From UBA2402 sp044371005 (GTDB lineage: Bacteria > Planctomycetota > Phycisphaerae > Phycisphaerales > UBA1924): 64,000 bases of DNA. Numbering within the stretch: the first letter of the stretch is position 1; each line of letters opens with the position of its first letter. A program made the position numbers and the translations under genes. The stretch spans positions 1-64,000 of the forward strand of contig JBILUL010000003.1 in the NCBI GenBank assembly GCA_044371005.1, given 5' to 3'. The notes under the pieces were generated by a model. That model searched no databases and was not told where the DNA came from. It saw only the letters and a list, made by a program, of their open reading frames with translations. Positions 25,663 through 34,966 of the stretch are shown piece by piece.

Positions 25663-26880
25663 ATGAAACTCATGATCGCGTTGGGGGCTCTTGCAGCCCT
25701 TGGCAGTTCTGCGCTGGCCCAGTGCTCGTCCTCGTTTTCCTACGCTGACTTCACGCTGGCCGACCCGGGCGACTTTGCCATCGTGGGCGATGCGGCTCTG
25801 GTCGAGGGTGTACTTCAACTGACCCAGAACACCAACGGGCAGGCGGGTGCCGTCTGGTACATGCCCTCGCGCACGTCCGTGGCGGACGGGTTTGACTGCT
25901 CATTTACGTTCCGCATCCGCGAGGGAAGTGCCGACGGCCTGGCGTTCGTGATCCAGAACGAGTCTCTTTCCGCGCTGGGCGGCGGCGGCAGCGGCAACGG
26001 ATTCGGCTCCGATACCGGTCCCGCGGGCATCACGCGCAGCATCGCGGTCCAGATCGACACGTTCAGCTTCGGACCTCCCTTCGAACTCGAAGCGCCCAGC
26101 ATCTCGGTGCAGACCAGGGGCCTTGACGAGAACTGCAGCGCGTGCATTGATGGATCGCTGGGCTCGTTCACGCTGGCGAACGATCCGGCCGATGGCGAGG
26201 AGCACACCGTCTTCATCGAGTATCGCGAGAACCGCGACGCACAGATCGGCCGCATGCGCATCACCTACGAGGGCCAGTTCATCGATGTCCCGGTCTACCT
26301 GCACGATCTCAACGGTGGCGACATCTTTGACGTCGAGAGCGAGTGCGCGTACATCGGGTTCACCGCAGCAACCGGTGGCGCCACGGCGATCCAGGAGATC
26401 ACCTCATGGACGTTCAATGATGAACCCGATACCTCCTGTGTCGCGGTGGGGATCGATTCCTTCCCCGACATGTCGCCCCGTCAGGCCTTCCAGCGTGCCG
26501 AGTTCACGGTCGTTCCAACCGGATCATTCCCGATGGAACACCGCTGGGTACTCAACGGCATCGACCTGGTCGATGACGGACGAATCAGTGGCGCAACCAC
26601 CGCGACACTGGTGATCGATCCGATCCTCAGCTCCGATGCGGGACAGCTGGACTTCAGCTACAGCAATCAGTGCAGCGGCCTGGGCTCTGGCTTTGAACTG
26701 GTCGTGATCTGCTTCGCCGACTTCAATCAGGACGGCGGCATCGACGGCAGCGACATCGATGCTTTCTTCACCGCCTGGGAAGCCGGTGAGCCTGCCGCGG
26801 ATGTCAGCGCGGATGGCGGCGTCGACGGTGGCGACATCGAGGCGTTCTTCACTTCGTGGGAGGCGGGCAGCTGCGGCTGA
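25663..26880 (+). CDS. Secreted L-type lectin-like protein with C-terminal EF-hand/dockerin-like tag
   Basis: The 405-residue product has a signal peptide (cleavage after SALAQ). A beta-sandwich resembling legume-type lectins spans about residues 22-255 (DGLAFVIQNE, IAVQIDTFSF, VFIEYRENRDAQIGRM). A short Ig-like segment follows (EHRWVLNGIDLVDDGRISG). Residues 352-405 hold two Asp-rich calcium-loop repeats, FNQDGGIDGSDIDAFFTAW and DVSADGGVDGGDIEAFF, then GSCG. Such repeats end many planctomycete surface proteins. The ATG has GGAG 8 nt upstream. Carbohydrate binding is inferred from the fold resemblance only. Confidence 0.75.
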   Translation: MKLMIALGALAALGSSALAQCSSSFSYADFTLADPGDFAIVGDAALVEGVLQLTQNTNGQAGAVWYMPSRTSVADGFDCSFTFRIREGSADGLAFVIQNESLSALGGGGSGNGFGSDTGPAGITRSIAVQIDTFSFGPPFELEAPSISVQTRGLDENCSACIDGSLGSFTLANDPADGEEHTVFIEYRENRDAQIGRMRITYEGQFIDVPVYLHDLNGGDIFDVESECAYIGFTAATGGATAIQEITSWTFNDEPDTSCVAVGIDSFPDMSPRQAFQRAEFTVVPTGSFPMEHRWVLNGIDLVDDGRISGATTATLVIDPILSSDAGQLDFSYSNQCSGLGSGFELVVICFADFNQDGGIDGSDIDAFFTAWEAGEPAADVSADGGVDGGDIEAFFTSWEAGSCG

Positions 26881-26907
26881 ACCCCGACCCGGCAACCACC
26901 TCGCGCT

Positions 26908-28797
26908 TCAGTCATCCTTCTCCGCCGGACGGCTGCGCAACGCCGCGAGCAGTTCCTCGCCAAAGGCCTCGATCTTCGCGCGGGAAAGGCCTCCGACTTC
27001 GCTGAGTTCCTGCCGGTCCTCCGGGAGTCGCACAATCAACGCCATCAACGTTGTCTCGTCGAAGATCGCCGAGGGTGATTTTCCCATGCGCTTGGCGATT
27101 CGGCTTCGGACCATCCGCAGGTGATCCATCAGGAACTGCTGATGATCATCCAGCTGGTGCCGCGCACGCGAAGCACGTGGCGACACACTGCGCGTCGCCA
27201 GGCACGCAAACCGCCACTGCGCGAGGGCCTCGCTGGAAATGCCTCCCGCGCCAGCACCGTCAACGGCCTTCATGAACTCGTCGACCATCGCAGTGACCGT
27301 CCGCGGGCCCATTGATCGCAGCACGCCGAATGGCTCGGTCGCATGCAATCCGGCCTCGACCACACGGGGCGTTGCCTCCCCCATCGCCACCTCTACCGCC
27401 AGATCCGCCGCGGTCCCCGGCAGTGTGAGCGAGTCGCGAATCAACGCGGCAAGGACAGGATGCGGCGCTCGCCGGACCGCCGCGTCACAGACATCGCACG
27501 CACCGCAGTAGCCCCTCGTGTACGTCTGACCGAAGTACTCGACCAGTCGGCGGTGGCGGCATGTTGACGCATCACCGGCAAAGCCGAGCATGTCGTTGAG
27601 CAGCACCAGTTGCTCCCGCTCGACCGCCGCGGCGAGCTTGGAATCCTCAATCGCTCCCGCGCTCCGCCCGATCAAGAACCGCCACGAATCTCCATCCTCA
27701 TCCGCATCAAACAGCAGGTGGCACTCGGCCGGAAGCCCGTCTCGCCCGGCGCGTCCAGTCTCCTGCTGGAACGACTCGATCGTCTTGGGCGAGTTGGCGT
27801 GAATCACGCAGCGCACGTCACCTCGGTCGATGCCCATGCCAAAGGCCACCGTCGCCACGACCACATGCAGATGCTCATTCACGAAGGCATCCTGCACATC
27901 GTGCCGCTCCACCGGATCCAGCCCCGCGTGGTAGGCCCGCGCGACAATCCCGCGGCGTGTCAACTCGCTCGCAATCGTCTCCGTATCCGCTCGCTTGAGA
28001 CAATACACGATCGCCGCACCTGAATCTCCTCCCTGCCTTGCCTTGAGAATCTCGGCGATCTGCTCCACATGCGCGAGTTCAGGCTCACGGCCGCGTTTGC
28101 GGGCCTGCCAGTCCACTCGCTCGGGCCGCACCCGCTGAACAACGTGATACCGCAAGTTGGGCCGATCAAACGAACCCACCAGCACCGCAGGGTCACTCAG
28201 GCACAGCTGCCGGCAGATATCCGTCTGCACACGAGGGGTCGCCGTCGCAGTGAATGCGTGAATGCTCACCCCGGGGAAGATGGCCCGCAGATTCGAGAGC
28301 TGGCGGTATTCGGGAACAAAGTCATGCCCCCACTGACTGATGCAGTGCGCCTCATCGACGATGATCGCCGCGAGCCCGCAGCGCGTGATGAACTGCCGGA
28401 ACCGGGGCGAGGCCATGCGCTTGGCCGAGGCGTAGAGCAGGCAGGTCCGTCCCGCGAGGCAGTCACGTTCGATCTGAGCCAGTTCATCGGGCCCGAGCGT
28501 GCTGTGCATCGCCGCGGCGGGGTATCCGCTGGCGGTCAATCCGTCCACCTGGTCCTTCATCAGCGCAATCAGCGGCGAGATGACCACGCACAAACGCCCC
28601 ATCGTCGCTGCAGGAAGCTGATAGCACAGGCTCTTGCCCCCACCGGTAGGCATGACCACCAGTGAGTCCTTGCCGCGGAGGATTGATCGAACGGCTTCGT
28701 CCTGTCCCGGACGGAGCGATGAGTAGCCCCAGTATCGCTTGAGTGCCGCGTATACCTGGCCGCGTGTGTAGGTGGGTCGCTCGGAAAGCTGAGACAT
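26908..28797 (-). CDS. recQ: ATP-dependent DNA helicase RecQ
   Basis: RecQ is a 3'-5' DNA helicase in recombination and fork repair. The 629-residue product shows the Walker A loop TGGGKS at 51-56, a DEAHCISQWGHDF motif, motif V/VI segments (VATVAFGMGIDRGDVR, QETGRAGRDG), and the RecQ zinc site (CRHRRLVEYFG...CGACDVC). A winged-helix region and a C-terminal HRDC domain (about 545-625) follow. The ATG at 28797 has no visible ribosome site. The MFS transporter gene lies 23 bp upstream on the same strand. Confidence 0.96.
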   Translation of the reverse strand: MSQLSERPTYTRGQVYAALKRYWGYSSLRPGQDEAVRSILRGKDSLVVMPTGGGKSLCYQLPAATMGRLCVVISPLIALMKDQVDGLTASGYPAAAMHSTLGPDELAQIERDCLAGRTCLLYASAKRMASPRFRQFITRCGLAAIIVDEAHCISQWGHDFVPEYRQLSNLRAIFPGVSIHAFTATATPRVQTDICRQLCLSDPAVLVGSFDRPNLRYHVVQRVRPERVDWQARKRGREPELAHVEQIAEILKARQGGDSGAAIVYCLKRADTETIASELTRRGIVARAYHAGLDPVERHDVQDAFVNEHLHVVVATVAFGMGIDRGDVRCVIHANSPKTIESFQQETGRAGRDGLPAECHLLFDADEDGDSWRFLIGRSAGAIEDSKLAAAVEREQLVLLNDMLGFAGDASTCRHRRLVEYFGQTYTRGYCGACDVCDAAVRRAPHPVLAALIRDSLTLPGTAADLAVEVAMGEATPRVVEAGLHATEPFGVLRSMGPRTVTAMVDEFMKAVDGAGAGGISSEALAQWRFACLATRSVSPRASRARHQLDDHQQFLMDHLRMVRSRIAKRMGKSPSAIFDETTLMALIVRLPEDRQELSEVGGLSRAKIEAFGEELLAALRSRPAEKDD

Positions 28798-28820
28798 CGT
28801 GCGAATCCGCGTCTGAAGCG

Positions 28821-30101
28821 TCAGACTTCGGGCTCCTTCTCACCAGGATCGGGCACCGCGACGGGCCTGTTCATCATCCGGTTGAGTTGCCACATCTGGA
28901 CTGCGCTCCAGGCAAAGGCCATCGCCGCGAGCACGAAGGGAATGACGAAACTGTGGGTCATGGAGTAGATGAGGACGCCAAGGCCCTGGAAGATCTTGCC
29001 TCGGATGCCCACGAAGGTGGCGTGGATCGCGACATACTGGGGCACCTTGGCGGGAGTCGGCGCGAGCGCGACCGGACCGAGCATCCAGCCGACGCTCGTT
29101 CCTGCGTGCGAGAGGCCGTAGATGAAGCTGACGATGGCGAGCGTGCGTTCATCGCCTGAAGCAAGCAGCCCCAGCGGGTAGAGCACCAGCATCGCGAACG
29201 AAAGCCCTGTGCTGCGCACCGCGCCGAGCCGGTCCATGAGATATCCGGCGGGACCGATCATCAGAACCATGCCGATGAGGTAGGTCACCTGCGTTGATTG
29301 TGCGATCTGGTCGTAGTTGAGCAGGAGCTTGTCGGTCACGAAGATGGGAAGCAGCGCGTAGCAGATCATCCAGCCGATGCCGTAGGTCATGTACGCGCCT
29401 TCGTAGCGGGCGAAGACCGGATCAGCCTTGAGCACTTCCTTCATGTGCGTCATCGGCTCGACGACACGGTCGTAGAACGCGCGGTCCTCGCTCACCTTCA
29501 CGCGCCCTTCATCGGCGCGGGTCCGGTACGCGAGGAACGCGAAGATCGCGGCACCGATCAGCTGAAGCCCGGCCGCGAGCGGAAGAAAGATGCGGAACGC
29601 ATCCTCGTCATGGCTCAGCCATTTGCCGGCGCCGTACCCCAGCAACGCGCCAGCGACCAGATTGGACCCCCACACCAGGCTGTAGATGCGGCCGCGTGAC
29701 TGGGCCGGGTAGAGCCGCTTGAGCACCTCGCCGGTGGCTGGGTGATACCCCGCTCCGCCGAAGGAGCAGATCAGGTGCGGGATCAGCAGCATCCAGTAGT
29801 TGGTCGCCACACCGATCAGTGCCAGGGGCAGACAGGCGACGAACCAGTAGATCGAAATGTACTTCGTGAAGCGTGTGTGCGTGAACAGGTCATTCCAGAA
29901 GATCGAGAAGGTGAAGAACACCGTGGGTGCCGCCGTGATGAACAGCGTCTCCCACTCTCCGGCTCCGAATCGCTTGCGTGCCAGCACCGGCAGCACCGCC
30001 ATCATCGTCGTCGCCGTGGCCTGCACAAGGATCACCGCCGCCATGTGCAGTGCGAGCGTCGTGACAAGGCGGGTGGGTGGGAGCTGGGTCTTCGTATCCA
30101 A
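28821..30101 (-). CDS. Major facilitator superfamily transporter
   Basis: The 426-residue protein is strongly hydrophobic with about 12 predicted membrane spans and a central charged loop (RTRADEGRVKVSEDRAFYDRV). The segment GGAGYHPATGEVLKRLYPAQSRGRIYSLVW recalls the His-Pro-containing loop of fosmidomycin-resistance-type efflux proteins, but the substrate cannot be told from sequence. The start is TTG at 30101 without a ribosome site; an internal ATG (MAAVILVQ) is an alternative that would shorten the first span. It lies between mutM and recQ on the same strand. Confidence 0.8.
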   Translation of the reverse strand: MDTKTQLPPTRLVTTLALHMAAVILVQATATTMMAVLPVLARKRFGAGEWETLFITAAPTVFFTFSIFWNDLFTHTRFTKYISIYWFVACLPLALIGVATNYWMLLIPHLICSFGGAGYHPATGEVLKRLYPAQSRGRIYSLVWGSNLVAGALLGYGAGKWLSHDEDAFRIFLPLAAGLQLIGAAIFAFLAYRTRADEGRVKVSEDRAFYDRVVEPMTHMKEVLKADPVFARYEGAYMTYGIGWMICYALLPIFVTDKLLLNYDQIAQSTQVTYLIGMVLMIGPAGYLMDRLGAVRSTGLSFAMLVLYPLGLLASGDERTLAIVSFIYGLSHAGTSVGWMLGPVALAPTPAKVPQYVAIHATFVGIRGKIFQGLGVLIYSMTHSFVIPFVLAAMAFAWSAVQMWQLNRMMNRPVAVPDPGEKEPEV

Positions 30102-30146
30102 GGGCCGGAGGATATGGTGCGTTCGGGTCCGGGGTCCGTGGAAACA

Positions 30147-31112
30147 TCACCCGCCGAAATGAGCCTCCCACGCATCGACCGTGTCGGGCCAGTCGTCCTT
30201 GAGCAGCCGCGACAGTGATCGGTCGGCAAGCACCTTTCCAGAGGTCTGGCACATCGGGCAGTAGTTGACCTCGTTCTCGGCCCTCACGATGCGCTGCACC
30301 GGCGTGCCACACGTTGGACAGGGTCGTTGAAACCGACCATGCACGGCAAATCCAGGCCTGAAGGCCGTCACCTGCCCAACACCTGGGAATCTCCCTGAAA
30401 CGGTCCGGGAGCAGTCCCCCAGTTGCCCCGGCTCCAGAACCACGTCAGACATCTCAAACTCCTTCAGAAGTCGATTGGTCCAGTCCGAGAGCACGACGCG
30501 GCAGGCTTCATGCAGGTCATGCACTTCCGCAACACTGAGCAGCGTGGTATGGGCAAGAGGACTGAGCCGGGCCTTCCAGAGAATCTCATCGGAGTAGGCG
30601 TTTCCGATTCCATCAAAGTTCGCTGGCGAGGTGAGCGCTCGCTTGAGCGTGCGGCGTTCGCTGGTGAGCACCCGGGCGAACTGGTCGGGCTCACATGTCA
30701 GAACATCCAGACCTCTCTGGGCATGTGCGGACAACTCCATGTCACCGGAGAGCACGTGCAGGCTCGCCCGCTTGAGCTTCGCGGCTTCGGTCAGCACAAG
30801 CGTCCCCCGGTCCGTCAGGAACGAAGCCAGGTCGATCTTTCCGCTTGCCGCCACTTGCCGCTCTGGCTTCCACAACAACCGCCCGGCAATCATCAGGTGA
30901 ATCACCACGTGCACCGAGTCCGAGGTGGAAATCACGAGCCGCTTGCCGATGCGACCAACCGCAGCGATGCGCTGCCCCGGCAGGGCATCGATCGGCGGAT
31001 CGAACGTTCGAAGCACGAACGGACTCTTGATGCGAACTTCATTGATGCGAGCACCCACAAGCCTGTGGTGCAGCCCGTGCTGGTAGAGCAGGATGTCCGG
31101 CAGTTCGGGCAC
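30147..31112 (-). CDS. mutM: Formamidopyrimidine-DNA glycosylase (Fpg/MutM family)
   Basis: The enzyme removes oxidised purines from DNA and cuts the abasic site. The chemistry needs proline as the mature N-terminus, which fixes the start at GTG 31112 giving PELPDI (Pro2, Glu3). The frame is open 14 codons further. The 321-residue product also has the GKRLVIS lysine loop, an NIGNxYxDEILW-like helix (FDGIGNAYSDEILW), and a zinc finger with cysteines at 265, 268, 285 and 288. About 30 residues follow the finger, longer than usual. A Nei-type member is a less likely reading. Confidence 0.92.
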   Translation of the reverse strand: MPELPDILLYQHGLHHRLVGARINEVRIKSPFVLRTFDPPIDALPGQRIAAVGRIGKRLVISTSDSVHVVIHLMIAGRLLWKPERQVAASGKIDLASFLTDRGTLVLTEAAKLKRASLHVLSGDMELSAHAQRGLDVLTCEPDQFARVLTSERRTLKRALTSPANFDGIGNAYSDEILWKARLSPLAHTTLLSVAEVHDLHEACRVVLSDWTNRLLKEFEMSDVVLEPGQLGDCSRTVSGRFPGVGQVTAFRPGFAVHGRFQRPCPTCGTPVQRIVRAENEVNYCPMCQTSGKVLADRSLSRLLKDDWPDTVDAWEAHFGG

Positions 31113-31150
31113 GCCCTCAGGGTACGTGGCTGCGCCTGGGTGCGAAAATG

Positions 31151-31182
31151 ACAAGGACTCCCGGAAGTCCCGGGAGTCCTTG
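31151..31182 (-). terminator. Hairpin terminator after the PEP-CTERM gene
   Basis: A perfect 13-bp stem (31152-31164 with 31170-31182, loop of 5) is followed on the minus strand by TCATTTTC. It lies between the PEP-CTERM gene and mutM and supports the later mutM start. The T-run is interrupted, so efficiency is uncertain. Confidence 0.7.
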
Positions 31183-31236
31183 CTGATGCAATCGATTGTT
31201 CAGATTGAGCTGCCGGACATTGAACCGGCCACTCGA

Positions 31237-31902
31237 TCAGCGGCGACGACGACGCATGGCCAGAAGGCCAGCACCGGCGAGCACTGCACCGCCTGCGGGG
31301 GCGGGGATGATGCTGACGTTGTCGATGTCGAAGGCAACGTTCGCCTGGTTGCCGGCCTGATTCTCATCGAGCATGACGCCGACCTGAACGCGGGCGATGC
31401 TGGCGAAGATGTTGAAGTTCGTGCCTTCGTAGATGAACGGGGTCGAGGGGCTGATCGGCACCACGAACGTGTGCCACTCGTTGGCCGGAATCGACGACTC
31501 GAGAGCGACGACGCCGGGGCCGGCTGAGGGGGCGAAGCGGGCAAAGAAGGTGAACGGCGATGCGCCGTTGTGACGCACCGAGAAGGAGAAGGCGGTCACA
31601 CCGGAGGTGATCCAGTTGCCGACGAAGGCGTTGCCGCTGCTGCCGAAGTTGCTCTGGCCGCGGAAGAGGATCGGAATATCGCCCGGATTATTCGAGGCGA
31701 ATGCCGTCGTCATGCTGCCGAAGGCTGAACCGTCGGGTCCGCCCGTGGCGGAGTAGGTCAGCGGCGAGAACGTGCTGGACTTGCTCCAGTTGCTCGCGGC
31801 AGAATCGAAGGTTTCGGTGTAAGGAACGATGATCGCGCTGGCAAGACCAGCGCCGCACGCAACCACAGCTGCGGACGCAATGAGGGGGAAACGGTTGTTC
31901 AT
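31237..31902 (-). CDS. Secreted protein with PEP-CTERM-like sorting tag
   Basis: The 221-residue product has a signal peptide (cleavage near LASA). A beta-rich body of carbohydrate-binding-module appearance follows (YTETFDSAASNWSKSSTF, FDIDNVSI), and the C-terminus reads PAPAGGAVLAGAGLLAMRRRRR. The short Pro motif, hydrophobic helix and Arg cluster match the tripartite PEP-CTERM architecture handled by exosortases, in the PAPxG variant. No exosortase is in the window. The ATG at 31902 has AGGAG about 9 nt upstream. The ligand is unknown. Confidence 0.78.
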   Translation of the reverse strand: MNNRFPLIASAAVVACGAGLASAIIVPYTETFDSAASNWSKSSTFSPLTYSATGGPDGSAFGSMTTAFASNNPGDIPILFRGQSNFGSSGNAFVGNWITSGVTAFSFSVRHNGASPFTFFARFAPSAGPGVVALESSIPANEWHTFVVPISPSTPFIYEGTNFNIFASIARVQVGVMLDENQAGNQANVAFDIDNVSIIPAPAGGAVLAGAGLLAMRRRRR

Positions 31903-31954
31903 GTCTCTGTCTCCTGAAAGTAAAGGAAAGTGTGCTTTCCTCCTATCCAGGAAA

Positions 31955-31982
31955 AGAGTATTTCTGGCGCAGGACAAGTCAA
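31955..31982 (-). promoter_or_regulatory. Candidate promoter of the PEP-CTERM gene
   Basis: TTGACT (31982-31977) and TACTCT (31960-31955) are 16 bases apart on the minus strand, about 53 bases before the start codon. Confidence 0.4.
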
Positions 31983-32110
31983 CGGGAAACCCCCATAGAC
32001 CTCCACAATCAGCGAAATCCCGGGTCCGAAAATCAACGGATATCAATATCCGCTCGGAACAGGTTGCCCAGATTCCCGACTGTGCGGGGTATGCGTTTTG
32101 AGGCGGGAGT

Positions 32111-32572
32111 TCAGAATGCTCGGATGCAGAGCACACCCAATCCCATGAGGCCGATGCCTGCAGCGCGTCCCCAGGAAAATGAGTGTGCCGGGAGGCCAAG
32201 GAGTCCGTAGTGATCGATGATCATGCTTCCGATGAACTGGCCGAAGATCATCGCCGCGAAGTAGTTGGCGTTGCCCATTGGCCGGACGAGGAAGATCGCC
32301 ATTGTCACGAAGAAGGCGCCGATGAGTCCGCCGGTCCAGGCCCACCAGGGAACCGTGGCGAGCTTTCCGGGCTCGGGGATGGGAGTGCGGCAGATGGCCA
32401 CCACCAACACCATGGCGACCAGGCCGGTGAGGAAGTTGAGGACGCCGCCGTGGAGGCGTGAGGGCGTGTGCGAGGCGAATGCCGCGTTCACGCCGGGCTG
32501 AAACGAGGTGGCGAAGCCGACGATGACGGCCAGAGCGACCTGAACGGCGAAGATGGAAAGTGAGTCTCGCAC
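32111..32572 (-). CDS. YdcZ/DUF606-type small multidrug-type transporter
   Basis: The 153-residue protein has five predicted membrane helices. It contains the family's PWWAWTGGLIGAFFVTMAIF segment and the GQFIGSMIIDHYG loop typical of DUF606 (YdcZ) members of the drug/metabolite transporter superfamily. The substrate is unknown. The start is GTG at 32572, 5 bases after the asnS stop on the same strand, so the two are probably co-transcribed. No separate ribosome site is seen, suggesting coupling to asnS. Confidence 0.82.
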   Translation of the reverse strand: MRDSLSIFAVQVALAVIVGFATSFQPGVNAAFASHTPSRLHGGVLNFLTGLVAMVLVVAICRTPIPEPGKLATVPWWAWTGGLIGAFFVTMAIFLVRPMGNANYFAAMIFGQFIGSMIIDHYGLLGLPAHSFSWGRAAGIGLMGLGVLCIRAF

Positions 32573-32577
32573 GCGGC

Positions 32578-34020
32578 TTAGAAGTCAGCCTGCTTGGGAG
32601 CGCGGGGGAAGGGGATGACGTCGCGGATGTTCTGCATGCCGGTGACGAAGAGAATGAGCCGCTCGAAGCCAAGACCAAAGCCGGCGTGCGGGACGCTGCC
32701 GAAGCGCCGCAGGTCGCGGTACCACCAGTAGTCTTCCTTGGGCAGCTTCATCTCATCGAGGCGCATGTCGAGGACATCGAGACGCTCTTCGCGCTGGCTT
32801 CCGCCGATGATCTCGCCGATCTTGGGCACGAGCACGTCCATGGCCGCCACGGTGTCGCCGGGCGCACCATCGGTGCCGGGCGGGTTGAGGCGCATGTAGA
32901 AGGCCTTGATCTGCTTGGGGTAGTTCATGAGGATCACCGGCTGCTTGAAGTGCTCCTCGGTGAGATAACGCTCGTGTTCGCTCTGGAGATCGGTGCCCCA
33001 CTTGATGGGGTACTCAAACTTCTTGCCGGACGCCGCGGCCTTCTGCAGAATCTCCACGGCTTCGGTGTAAGGCAGGCGGCGGAAGGGCGTTTCGAGCACG
33101 TGACGCAGGCGTTCCAGCAGACCCGGCTCGATGCGTTCATCAAAGAACTTCATGTCGTCCGGGCGCTCGGCCAGCACGGCGCTGACCAGATACTTGATGA
33201 AAGCTTCGGCGACCTGGCTGTCGGCCATGAGATCGCAGAAGGCCATTTCCGGCTCGATCATCCAGAACTCCGCCAAGTGGCGGCTGGTGTTGCTGTTTTC
33301 AGCGCGGAAGGTGGGCCCGAAGGTGTAGACATTGCTCAGTGCACAGCAGTAGGTCTCGACGTTGAGCTGGCCGGAGACCGTCAGATGCGCCTGCTTACCA
33401 AAGAAGTCCTCGCCGTAATCACAGCTCTTGCCATCGGCATCGAGCTTGCGGTTGACCATGTCGAGTGTCGATACCTGGAACATCTGGCCGGCGCCTTCGC
33501 AGTCGCTGGCGGTGATGATGGGTGTGTGCACGTAGAAGAAACCACGTTCATGGAAGAACCGGTGAACGGCCATGCTCAGGCAGTGGCGGACACGGGCGAT
33601 GGCACCGAAGGTGTTGGTGCGAACGCGAAGGTGAGCCACTTCGCGCAGGTACTCAAACGTGTGGCGCTTGTTGGCGACCGGATAATGATCAGGGTTCTCG
33701 ACAAGGCCGATGACTCGCACCGCGCCCGACTTGGCCGGATCCACGAGGATCTCAACGGTCTGTCCCTTGCCCTGGCTTGCGACCAGCTCGCCATCTACTT
33801 CAACAGAGCAACCGGTGGTGAGCTTCTGAACCGCGGCGAAGTTCTCCGCCGAGCCCCGGACGACACATTGGATCGCGTCAAAGCACGTGCCGTCGCTGAC
33901 CGCCACGAAGCACAGGCCACCATCGGCCTTTGATTCACGATTCGTGCGCACCCAGCCCTTGATCGTGACGGGTGTTCCAACGGGTGCCTTGAACGCTTCG
34001 GTGACTTTGAGCCAGGACAT
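32578..34020 (-). CDS. asnS: Asparaginyl-tRNA synthetase
   Basis: This class II synthetase charges tRNA-Asn with asparagine. The 480-residue product has an N-terminal OB anticodon-binding domain (VTIKGWVRTNRESKADGGLCFV) and the class II core, including TFRAENSNTSRHLAEFWMIEPE (motif 2) and GFGLGFERLILFVTGMQNIRDVIPFPR (motif 3). The Asn-type ending PFPRAPKQADF separates it from AspRS. The ATG at 34020 has AGGAA 7 nt upstream; the open frame to 34170 is not homologous. Direct charging means tRNA-Asn need not be amidated in this organism. Confidence 0.96.
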   Translation of the reverse strand: MSWLKVTEAFKAPVGTPVTIKGWVRTNRESKADGGLCFVAVSDGTCFDAIQCVVRGSAENFAAVQKLTTGCSVEVDGELVASQGKGQTVEILVDPAKSGAVRVIGLVENPDHYPVANKRHTFEYLREVAHLRVRTNTFGAIARVRHCLSMAVHRFFHERGFFYVHTPIITASDCEGAGQMFQVSTLDMVNRKLDADGKSCDYGEDFFGKQAHLTVSGQLNVETYCCALSNVYTFGPTFRAENSNTSRHLAEFWMIEPEMAFCDLMADSQVAEAFIKYLVSAVLAERPDDMKFFDERIEPGLLERLRHVLETPFRRLPYTEAVEILQKAAASGKKFEYPIKWGTDLQSEHERYLTEEHFKQPVILMNYPKQIKAFYMRLNPPGTDGAPGDTVAAMDVLVPKIGEIIGGSQREERLDVLDMRLDEMKLPKEDYWWYRDLRRFGSVPHAGFGLGFERLILFVTGMQNIRDVIPFPRAPKQADF

Positions 34021-34097
34021 GTCGGTTCCTTGGAGTGGGGCCGCGGCGGCCCTTTGCGTGGTTGAACCACAATGGTAGAACCTCGCGAAGGGGCTCG

Positions 34098-34748
34098 TCA
34101 GCCCCCCAATGCCATCGTCGCAGCGACCATCAGCGAACCAACGGCGACCATTGCGATCCCCGTGAGCCATGGCCTTAGTTCCGCACAGCGACCAAACCAG
34201 TATCCCGTGACAAACAGCAGGCTCACCGCGATGAGATTCGATGTCCGGATCGCCATTTGAACATCACTCAGCAGCAGGAACGGGATGACCACCGGGAATG
34301 TCGAGATGAAGCACAGGCTGAAGACAGCCAGTGCACCTCGCACATCAGTCCCCGTGATCCGCGGCGTGGCACGAGACTCGGGCATCGCCACCACCTCCAG
34401 ACGCAGACGTTCCAGTTCGGCCTCGGAAATGAATGTCCCCAGCATGCGGGGCAGTGCATCTCGAACGATGCCACGGCCTTCGTGCGGATCTGTTGCCGTT
34501 CGCACCATGCGGATGGTTCTGAGTGTGCCGCCGCGTTCGCTCAATGCAGCCATCAGAAACATGATGGCATCGATGAGCCCCCACGCGATGTTGCACCCGA
34601 TCGCACCGTAGAGCAAGGTGCGTACCTGACCCTGGCCTGCATCCGCGGCACTCATGGAGCCGGTGAACCCAAGAACCATGATCAGGCCAAAGAGCACCTC
34701 AGAAATCCGATCGATCGGTTCCAGTACTGGTCTTGCCTCTGACTCCAT
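34098..34748 (-). CDS. VIT1/CCC1-like membrane protein
   Basis: The 216-residue protein has about five membrane spans. The N-terminal part DRISEVLFGLIMVLGFTGSMSAADAG, then RTLLYGAIGCNIAWGLIDAIMFLM, resembles the vacuolar iron transporter (VIT1/CCC1) repeat. The cytoplasmic insert typical of iron-binding members is replaced by a charged loop of about 65 residues lacking an obvious Glu/Met metal site. Iron or manganese transport is therefore only suggested. ATG 34748 has GGAGG 10 nt upstream; a longer frame to 34883 exists but looks non-coding. It precedes asnS by 77 bp. Confidence 0.65.
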   Translation of the reverse strand: MESEARPVLEPIDRISEVLFGLIMVLGFTGSMSAADAGQGQVRTLLYGAIGCNIAWGLIDAIMFLMAALSERGGTLRTIRMVRTATDPHEGRGIVRDALPRMLGTFISEAELERLRLEVVAMPESRATPRITGTDVRGALAVFSLCFISTFPVVIPFLLLSDVQMAIRTSNLIAVSLLFVTGYWFGRCAELRPWLTGIAMVAVGSLMVAATMALGG

Positions 34749-34880
34749 GGATGCTGGGCCTCCGGTCGTTGAAATGGCCTTGAGGGGCGGAATGCCGCGT
34801 TCGCAGCGGTCACTCGCCATCGTGTGCCGAATCAGGCATGCCCACACCAGCAACCAGGCGTGCGGTGAATCTGCCAAAGA

Positions 34881-34910
34881 CAACGGGCCCGCCGTGAGGC
34901 GAGCCCGTTG
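34881..34910 (-). terminator. Hairpin terminator after the pseudopilin gene
   Basis: A 13-bp stem with one T-G wobble (34881-34893 with 34898-34910, loop TCAC on the minus strand) lies 57 bases after the pseudopilin stop and is followed by TCTTT. Confidence 0.6.
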
Positions 34911-34966
34911 AAAAGAGCCGATGTTTCAGCCCCATTCAAGATGAGGCTGGAGCAGTATACCAGCGA

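Noticed and set aside
34021..34170. A 50-codon extension of asnS
   Set aside because: AAGGAA precedes the ATG at 34020 and the extension does not resemble the AsnRS N-terminus.
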